Positions 14,261 to 19,134 of a DNA stretch of 19,134 nucleotides are shown piece after piece. The notes beneath the pieces were generated by a model. That model saw only the letters and a program-made list of their open reading frames with translations. It did not search any database and was not told the origin of the DNA. Every line of letters starts with the position of its first letter. The first letter of the stretch is position 1. The stretch is from an uncultured Oscillospiraceae bacterium (GTDB lineage: Bacteria > Bacillota > Clostridia > Oscillospirales > Acutalibacteraceae): positions 1 to 19,134 of the forward strand of contig CABUYS010000013.1 in the NCBI GenBank assembly GCA_902495835.1. Direction: 5' to 3'. Both the position numbers and the translations under genes were made by a program.

Positions 14261-15019
14261 CTATCCGCGTTGACGGCGTACTTCATACATCAGTATTCCC
14301 GCCGCAACCGACGCATTAAGAGAATTTATTTTTCCCTTCATGGGCAACGACAGTATAAAATCACATTTTTTCCTTACAAGATTTCCTATTCCAAACCCTT
14401 CAGAACCTATAACAATCGCCACTGCGCCTTTTAAGTCCACACCATCCCAAGGTTCTCCGTCCATATCCGCTCCGTAAATCCATAAACCTTTTTCTTTCAA
14501 TTCGTCTATTGCCGCTCCGATATTTCCGACTTTCGCAACAAGCATATGTTCAAGAGCTCCTGCTGAAGCTTTATCCACCGCTGCAGTGAGTCCTACAGCT
14601 CTGCGAGACGGAATAATTATACCGTGAGCTCCCGAGCATTCGGCAGTTCTTATAATAGCTCCCAAATTATGCGGATCTTCAATGCCGTCTGCAACAATGA
14701 CAAACGGAGATTCGTTCTTGCTTTCTGCAAATTCCAAAATATCGTCTATTTTGCACGTTTTTTTCGCTCCGACCAAAGCCGCCACTCCTTGGTGAGATAA
14801 CGTTCCCGAAATTTCATCGAGATAATCCTTTTTTACATGTTTTACAGGTATTTTTCTTTCCTTTGCAACAGACAAAATAACTTTTAACGAACCTGATATC
14901 TCTCTGCACGAAAACAAAACGGATTCTACGTTTCTTCCTGATTTAAGCGCTTCGCAAACTGCATTTCTTCCAAAAATAAAATTCTCGTTATTGTCTTTTT
15001 TTAAATTTAAATCTTTCAA
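14261..15019 (-). CDS. rlmB: 23S rRNA 2'-O-ribose methyltransferase, RlmB/TrmH family
   Basis: SPOUT-class enzyme that transfers a methyl group from S-adenosylmethionine to a ribose 2'-OH of 23S rRNA (G2251 in E. coli for RlmB). 252 aa, normal length. The start is TTG at 15019, seven bases after GAGAGG. The N-terminal substrate-binding domain (FIFGRNAVCEALKSG, LSHQGVAALV) is followed by the knotted catalytic part with motif 1 DGIEDPHNLGAIIRTAECSG, motif 2 VIGSEGFGIGNLVRKKCD and motif 3 LPMKGKINSLNASVAAGILMYE. The exact position modified cannot be fixed from sequence, so another TrmH-family target is possible. Its ribosome site overlaps the end of dtxR, so it is the last gene of the feo operon, an unexpected place for an rRNA modification gene. 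Confidence 0.9.
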   Translation of the reverse strand: MKDLNLKKDNNENFIFGRNAVCEALKSGRNVESVLFSCREISGSLKVILSVAKERKIPVKHVKKDYLDEISGTLSHQGVAALVGAKKTCKIDDILEFAESKNESPFVIVADGIEDPHNLGAIIRTAECSGAHGIIIPSRRAVGLTAAVDKASAGALEHMLVAKVGNIGAAIDELKEKGLWIYGADMDGEPWDGVDLKGAVAIVIGSEGFGIGNLVRKKCDFILSLPMKGKINSLNASVAAGILMYEVRRQRG

Positions 15020-15030
15020 CTTTTATCCTC

Positions 15031-15417
15031 TCAATCGGTTAATGTATTTTTTGATTTCAAAAAATTTTCTATACTCTTTATTGTTTTAGTGCTTAATATG
15101 TGCTCTATTTTACAAGCGTCGATTTCAGCGGTTTGCGAATCAACTTCCAAAACACGTGTTAAGAATTCACTTATAATTTTATGCTTATCGTAAATTGTTT
15201 TCGCAGCTTTAATGCCTTTTTCGGTAAGAGAAATTTTTCCGTATTTTTCCTGATTTAAAAATTTTTCATCTTTAAGCGTACTCACCGCTCTCGTAACACT
15301 CGGTTTTGAAAGCGAAAGTGCTTTGGATATGTCCGTAACTCCGACGGACCCAGAATTTTGACCGAGTATATATATTATTTCAAGATAATCTTCCAATGAA
15401 GCTGTAAGATATTTCAT
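15031..15417 (-). CDS. DtxR/MntR-family metal-dependent repressor
   Basis: A winged-helix repressor that binds DNA when loaded with Fe(II) or Mn(II). 128 aa: HTH (VGVTDISKALSLSKPSVTRAVSTLK, about 25-49) plus the dimerisation/metal domain, without the SH3-like third domain of DtxR. GAGGG lies seven bases before the ATG. Metal ligands can be read by position: D10 and E13 (LEDYLE) as in MntR, H79 (DKHKIISEF), and C102, E105, H106 (ACKIEH) as in DtxR/IdeR, where MntR has Glu in place of the Cys. The site is thus a hybrid. The gene lies downstream of feoB and its small partner in one operon, so it most likely controls ferrous iron uptake and thereby its own synthesis. Confidence 0.9.
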   Translation of the reverse strand: MKYLTASLEDYLEIIYILGQNSGSVGVTDISKALSLSKPSVTRAVSTLKDEKFLNQEKYGKISLTEKGIKAAKTIYDKHKIISEFLTRVLEVDSQTAEIDACKIEHILSTKTIKSIENFLKSKNTLTD

Positions 15418-15427
15418 TTCAAAACCC

Positions 15428-15583
15428 TCATTTTTTATTTTTATATTTTTGACAGGAATCCTTAAACGAACACTTTGTACAATGTCCGCCTGCGGAAGAA
15501 TTTCTCTTATTAATACTTCTTAAAATCGCAAAAATTACCATGCCTGCAACTAGTGCTACTATTACTGCGTCTGTTATATTCAT
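15428..15583 (-). CDS. FeoB-associated Cys-rich membrane peptide
   Basis: 51 aa. ATG at 15583, with AAGGGAAG just upstream that overlaps the feoB stop region; the stop is at 15428. One N-terminal membrane helix (TDAVIVALVAGMVIFAIL, about 4-21) is followed by a basic stretch RSINKR and a Cys motif GGHCTKCSFKDSCQK (C35, C38, C44). This is the layout of the small FeoB-associated family found next to feoB in Firmicutes, proposed to help FeoB or bind iron, with no settled mechanism. It sits between feoB and the repressor, 16 bases from the feoB stop. Confidence 0.9.
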   Translation of the reverse strand: MNITDAVIVALVAGMVIFAILRSINKRNSSAGGHCTKCSFKDSCQKYKNKK

Positions 15584-15599
15584 TTAAACAACTTCCCTT

Positions 15600-17957
15600 T
15601 TAAAATATTTTTATATTAGAAAACAAAGTCAAAATCTGAAAAGTCAAAGCCGACAAAACATACGCAATAAACAATTGATAAACAACGGACACAAACATAA
15701 GTTTTTTGCTTTCAAACTCCTTATTAATCGCCGACAACGCAGCAACGCACGGAGTATACAAAAGTGCAAATATCAAAAACGAAACTGCACTTTGAGCCGA
15801 AAACACATTTGGGAGAACCGAACCGAGAGTAGCAACGCTTCCTCCTGCGTAAAGAACCGCCAAGGTGCTTACTATTGATTCCTTTGCCATGACTCCCGTT
15901 AAAAGAGATACACAAGCTCTCCAGTCTCCGAATCCGCAAATTTTAAATGCGGGAGCTATAAAGCTTCCAAGTGTTGCCAAAATACTTTTAGAACTGTCGG
16001 AAACCATATGAAACCCGAAATCGAACGACTGCAAAAACCAAACAATTACAGTTGCAACCAAAATAACCGTACCTGCACGTTCAATAAAATCTTTGGATTT
16101 ATCCCAAACATTCATCCATACATTTTTAGGCGAAGGAATTTTATATTCAGGCATTTCCATTATAAACGGTGAAGCTTCTCCTTTAAAAAGCGTTTCCTTA
16201 AACATAAACGCCGTAAGAACAGCTACAGCAACTCCCAAAACGTATAAAGAAAAGATTACAAGAGTTTGATATTTTGCAAAAAACACTGAAGCAAACAGCA
16301 AATATACAGGCATTTTTGCACTGCATGACATAAAGGGTATTAAAAATACCGTTAAATTTTTGTCTTTCTTGCTTTCCAAAATTTTAGTTCCTAAAACCGC
16401 AGGTACGCTACATCCAAATCCCATTATAAGCGGTACAAAAGCTCTTCCCGAAAGGCCTATCTTTCTGAGAGGTTTATCCATTATGAACGCAGCTCTGGCC
16501 ATATACCCGCAGTCCTCAAGCAACGACAAAAGAGTAAAAAGCAACACAACTTGAGGCAAAAATGATACAACAGAACCAACTCCGCATATAACTGCGTCAA
16601 GAGCCAAGCTTTTCGACCAGTCGGAAGCTCCCAAATAATTAAGTATTCGTTCAACCGTATTATACATATTTGTATTTATAAAACTTTCGCACCAAGCTTT
16701 AAGAGCACTTCCTATAGGCCCGAAAGTTAAGTAAAACACAGAAAGTATCATGAAAAGGAAACAAGGTACTGCGGTATATTTTCCTGTAACTATTTTATCC
16801 AGCTTATTTGAAAAAGACAGCTTCTTTACTTTTTTTGTATACCTAATTATTTTTCTGCAAAGCTCACAAATATAAGCATATCGCTCGTCTGCTATTATCA
16901 TGTCTTCGTCTTTTTCGTAAAGTTTACTTACTTTGCTTCTTATTTCGGAAACTTTTCTCGCTTTTTCAGGAGAAAAATTCGATTTATATATTAAAAGAGG
17001 GTCATCTTCAAAAATTTTTATGTTGTTGAAATAAGTGTTTGAAACATATTTATTCCCGTCTGACACTATCTTATCAATACTTTCAAGTGCATTCTCAACT
17101 TCTGCGGAATATATACTTTTCGCTGTTCTTATGTTTTTTTTGCTTTTTAATTCATCGGATATTAATCTTAAAAGCTCGTCTATGCCCCTGTTTTTTCCCG
17201 CAGAAACAGGAACAACTTTTATTCCGAGTTCCGATTCCAAAGCTTTATAATCTATTTTATGACCTTTATGTTCAAGCAAATCAGTCATGTTTACGGCCAT
17301 TATTACTCTTATGTCAAGCTCCAGAAGCTGAGTGGTTAAATATAAATTCCGCTCAATATTCGTAGCGTCAATTATGTTTATTACCAAATCAGGCGATTCA
17401 TTTAATATGTAATCACGTGTAACTATTTCTTCGGGGGAATATGGTGACAAAGAATAAACTCCGGGCAAATCCACCAAGTCTACTTCTTTTTCAATATTTT
17501 TAACTCGCCCTTCTTTTCGACCGACTGTAACTCCCGGCCAATTTCCCACGTATTGATAACTTCCAGTTAAACTGTTGAAAAGTGTGGTTTTACCGCTGTT
17601 GGGGTTTCCTATCAAAGCGATTTTAAAAATTTTATCTTTGTCGCAGGAAGTAGCCCGAAGAGGCACTACTCGATTTTTTAAAACAGGTTTTAAAAGATTT
17701 CTTTTTTTAATCAAATAATCCGCTTCGGAATCATTTTCAAAAAGAGCTATTTTATCGGCTTCTGATTTTCTTATGCTCAAATCATATCCATGAATTTTTA
17801 TTTCAATCGGATCTCCGAAAGGAGCTGATTTTACCATGCTTACCTTTGCTCCGGGAGTAAGACCCATATCTATTATTCTTCTGCGAAGAGCACCAAAGCT
17901 TTCAACTTTTTTTATTATACCCGAATCTCCGGGTTTCATATCTCCTATTTTTCTCAA
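15600..17957 (-). CDS. feoB: ferrous iron transporter, FeoA-FeoB fusion
   Basis: Imports Fe(II) across the cytoplasmic membrane with a G-protein domain that controls the pore. 785 aa. The start is TTG at 17957, preceded by GGAGTGG. Residues 1 to about 75 form a FeoA/SH3-like domain (GDMKPGDSGIIKKV, RRRIIDMGLTPG, IEIKIHGYDLSIRKSEA) fused to the front of FeoB. The G domain follows: G1 GNPNSGKT (117-124), switch region NWPGVTVGRKEG, G3 DLPG (163-166), G4 NMTD (223-226), G5-like SAGKNRG. The membrane part has the two Gate-type repeats, with VSFLPQVVLLF, GYMARAAFIMD, GFGCSVPAVLGTK and the later ACVSLLTGVMAKESIVSTLAVLY and PCVAAL. In most genera FeoA is a separate protein; the fusion is known in Clostridia. 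First gene of the operon with the Cys-rich peptide, the DtxR-type repressor and rlmB. Confidence 0.96.
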   Translation of the reverse strand: MRKIGDMKPGDSGIIKKVESFGALRRRIIDMGLTPGAKVSMVKSAPFGDPIEIKIHGYDLSIRKSEADKIALFENDSEADYLIKKRNLLKPVLKNRVVPLRATSCDKDKIFKIALIGNPNSGKTTLFNSLTGSYQYVGNWPGVTVGRKEGRVKNIEKEVDLVDLPGVYSLSPYSPEEIVTRDYILNESPDLVINIIDATNIERNLYLTTQLLELDIRVIMAVNMTDLLEHKGHKIDYKALESELGIKVVPVSAGKNRGIDELLRLISDELKSKKNIRTAKSIYSAEVENALESIDKIVSDGNKYVSNTYFNNIKIFEDDPLLIYKSNFSPEKARKVSEIRSKVSKLYEKDEDMIIADERYAYICELCRKIIRYTKKVKKLSFSNKLDKIVTGKYTAVPCFLFMILSVFYLTFGPIGSALKAWCESFINTNMYNTVERILNYLGASDWSKSLALDAVICGVGSVVSFLPQVVLLFTLLSLLEDCGYMARAAFIMDKPLRKIGLSGRAFVPLIMGFGCSVPAVLGTKILESKKDKNLTVFLIPFMSCSAKMPVYLLFASVFFAKYQTLVIFSLYVLGVAVAVLTAFMFKETLFKGEASPFIMEMPEYKIPSPKNVWMNVWDKSKDFIERAGTVILVATVIVWFLQSFDFGFHMVSDSSKSILATLGSFIAPAFKICGFGDWRACVSLLTGVMAKESIVSTLAVLYAGGSVATLGSVLPNVFSAQSAVSFLIFALLYTPCVAALSAINKEFESKKLMFVSVVYQLFIAYVLSALTFQILTLFSNIKIF

Positions 17958-18014
17958 TTGTTCACCACTCCGTAATTTTTAAACTTTATCAGGTGACTTT
18001 ATTTAATACATGTC

Positions 18015-18043
18015 TATATATAAATATTAATGCAGCATTTCAA
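18015..18043 (-). promoter_or_regulatory. feo operon promoter
   Basis: Minus strand TTGAAA (18038-18043), 17 bases, TATATA (18015-18020), about 58 bases before the feoB TTG start. The candidate repressor site lies two bases upstream of the -35. Confidence 0.55.
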
Positions 18044-18045
18044 AA

Positions 18046-18065
18046 AAGTAAACCTAAGCTAACTT
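18046..18065 (-). promoter_or_regulatory. candidate DtxR-type operator
   Basis: Minus strand AAGTTAGCTTAGGTTTACTT, an imperfect dyad (7 of 10 half-site pairs) that matches the DtxR/IdeR box (TTAGGTTAGGCTAACCTAA) at 13 of 19 positions, including TTAG-TTAGG. It lies directly upstream of the feo -35 box. The repressor encoded in the same operon is the natural ligand. Confidence 0.5.
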
Positions 18066-18143
18066 TTTTCTGCGATATAAACTTTTTAAAACAAGCTTTT
18101 TTAATTAATTTGTAGAATAACGACAATCTTACTCTTTTTAATA

Positions 18144-18172
18144 TTGCAAGTGAATATTTTTTTTCATATTTA
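18144..18172 (+). promoter_or_regulatory. possible yaaL-bofA promoter
   Basis: TTGCAA (18144-18149), 17 bases, TATTTA (18167-18172), 65 bases before the yaaL ATG. A moderate match in AT-rich DNA. I see nothing else in 18066-18143. Confidence 0.35.
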
Positions 18173-18236
18173 CCAATCATAAATTCATAAATATAAGTGA
18201 AAAAGAAATTTTAAAACAAAGGGCTGAATTTATTTT

Positions 18237-18482
18237 ATGATAAATTTATTAAAGAAAATAGAACTACATAAGAAATCTCGCACAGAAAAAAATTACGAAA
18301 TCGAACGCACACGCATAATGGAAGAATTAAAGGAAATATCAATCGAAATGGAAAAAACAAATCTATGGTTTCAAATGGAAAATAACAGCGATTTAATCGA
18401 CGCATGCATACATCAAAGAGAAGTCTTAAATGCAAGATATCGTTATCTCATTAACAAAATAAAACTCGATAAAATTTCATAA
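18237..18482 (+). CDS. yaaL: DUF2508 / YaaL family protein
   Basis: 81 aa of unknown function. AAAGGG lies about 13 bases before the ATG. The protein is charged and helical (ERTRIMEELKEISIEMEKT), followed by the family signature: FQMENNSDLIDACIHQREVL, then NARYRYLINKIK. In Bacillus and many Clostridia yaaL lies between recR and bofA. Here bofA follows 19 bases after the stop, with recR missing. That pairing, more than the sequence, supports the name. Confidence 0.85.
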   Translation: MINLLKKIELHKKSRTEKNYEIERTRIMEELKEISIEMEKTNLWFQMENNSDLIDACIHQREVLNARYRYLINKIKLDKIS

Positions 18483-18501
18483 AACGAAGGAAAGTGTTAT
18501 T

Positions 18502-18768
18502 ATGACGTTTTCACGCTTATTTGTAATATACATGTTGTCCGCATTCGTTGTTTTACTTGTTATTCATGTTATTTTGAAAAAACCTCATCCTTTTTTTCAC
18601 TCCCTTAAAGCGTTTACCGCGGGAATAATATCTGTGATTCTGATAAGCATGGCGGAACCCTACACGGGAATAAAAATTCCTTTAAATGAATTTTCCCTAG
18701 CAGTTTCTTCCGTAGCGGGACTTCCGGGAATAGGCGCTTTGGCATTATTAAACAGTATTGTAATGTAA
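18502..18768 (+). CDS. bofA: BofA-family inhibitor of pro-sigma-K processing
   Basis: In Bacillus, BofA holds the membrane protease SpoIVFB inactive until a forespore signal allows pro-sigma-K to be cut. 88 aa, the usual length. AAGGA lies ten bases before the ATG. Two hydrophobic segments: about 5-25 (LFVIYMLSAFVVLLVIHVIL) and about 37-52 (AFTAGIISVILISMAE). The conserved C-terminal part then follows: TGIKIPLNEFSLAVSSVAGLPGIGALALL (about 56-84), where the IPLN and GLPGIG motifs are family marks. Clostridia often keep BofA while lacking parts of the SpoIVF complex, so its target here is not certain. Confidence 0.9.
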   Translation: MTFSRLFVIYMLSAFVVLLVIHVILKKPHPFFHSLKAFTAGIISVILISMAEPYTGIKIPLNEFSLAVSSVAGLPGIGALALLNSIVM

Positions 18769-18779
18769 TTATTTATGAT

Positions 18780-18811
18780 AAAAGATCCATCCAAATCGGA
18801 TGGGTCTTTTA
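18780..18811 (+). terminator. intrinsic terminator of yaaL-bofA
   Basis: A 12-bp stem (AAAGATCCATCC/GGATGGGTCTTT, one G-U, loop of five) followed by a T-rich tail. It lies just after the bofA stop and directly before the left end of an IS200-type remnant. Confidence 0.85.
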
Positions 18812-18814
18812 TTT

Positions 18815-19134
18815 TATATGGAAAACCACGCGAAAACCCGCGTGGTTCAGTGGTAGCTTAAGCGGTGTAACAAATATAATAAATATAAAAATTTATTTTA
18901 AACTGGCAATCTGAAAACTCCTAAAGGAAAAAACAGTTTTATGATATTCCAGAAGTTTGTAAACAGGAAATTTGCATATAGAAATCGAGAAATTTGTATT
19001 ATGTGGACACAGCAGGAAAAAATGCGGTTAAAGGAGTATATCAAAAATCAGTTAAAACAAGATCGAGAAAGTGATTAATTAAGTTTATTTGATCCAAGAG
19101 ACCTTTTTAAAGTGCAGAAAGTAACAAATGCATG
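18815..19134 (+). mobile_element. internally deleted IS200-type element, cut by the window edge
   Basis: Plus strand. The left end has a 9-bp perfect hairpin (18824-18832 with 18839-18847, AACCACGCG/CGCGTGGTT) followed by TTCAGTGGTAGCTTAAGCGGTG, matching the other left ends. The leader (to about 18920) then joins straight into the middle of tnpA, so the ribosome site and the N-terminal half are gone. The right end lies outside the window. Confidence 0.75.
18920..19134 (+). pseudogene. C-terminal half of IS200-type tnpA, frameshifted
   Basis: From about 18918 the frame reads PKGKNSFMIFQKFVNRKFAY, equal to GYLKGKSSLMIFQ in the element at 3367-4050. A frame change follows NRE; YYVDTAGKNAVK is read in another frame, then EYIKNQLKQDRESD (with the likely catalytic Tyr) in the first frame again, a stop, and LSLFDPRDLFK. 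It cannot give a working transposase. Confidence 0.8.

Overview
The window is AT-rich DNA from a low-GC, endospore-forming Firmicute, most likely a clostridial anaerobe. The evidence is a set of sporulation genes (spoVAC, bofA with its usual partner yaaL, ricT), a FeoAB-type ferrous iron importer with its small Cys-rich partner and a DtxR-type repressor, purine-rich Shine-Dalgarno sites and several TTG/GTG starts. A Cys-rich orphan protein resembles, from memory, proteins of Oscillospiraceae-type Clostridia; the exact genus cannot be told.

Layout. 1-120: a near-consensus promoter firing out of the left edge into a structured leader with a boxA-like tract, probably the start of an rRNA operon. 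160-2745 (-): alaS with its own promoter and terminator. 2822-4050: two back-to-back decayed IS200/IS605-type elements. 4113-4946 (-): Cys-rich conserved orphan. 5103-7532 (-): pcrA helicase. 7825-8172 (+): small orphan gene with its own terminator. 8340-9016: a third IS200-type remnant whose left part is tandemly duplicated. 9060-12416 (-): an operon of an Orn/Lys/Arg decarboxylase-like gene, darA, holB and ricT, a block also clustered in Bacillus. 12506-12952 (+): spoVAC, followed by about 1.25 kb that is a tandem array of roughly ten decayed copies of the 3' end of spoVAC. 14261-17957 (-): operon feoB (FeoA-FeoB fusion), FeoB-associated peptide, dtxR, rlmB, with a candidate DtxR box at the promoter. 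18237-18768 (+): yaaL-bofA. 18815-19134: a fourth IS200-type remnant, internally deleted and cut by the window edge.

How it works together. Housekeeping genes (alaS, pcrA, holB, rlmB) are mixed with sporulation and signalling genes (ricT, darA, spoVAC, bofA) and with an iron uptake operon that appears to carry its own repressor. None of the IS200 remnants codes for an intact transposase. They keep left-end hairpins and a leader hairpin that would hide the transposase ribosome binding site, and three left ends lie directly after a gene's intrinsic terminator.

The most unusual part is the spoVAC 3'-end array, which I cannot match to any known element class. Its units share changes not present in the gene, so an already diverged copy seems to have been amplified.
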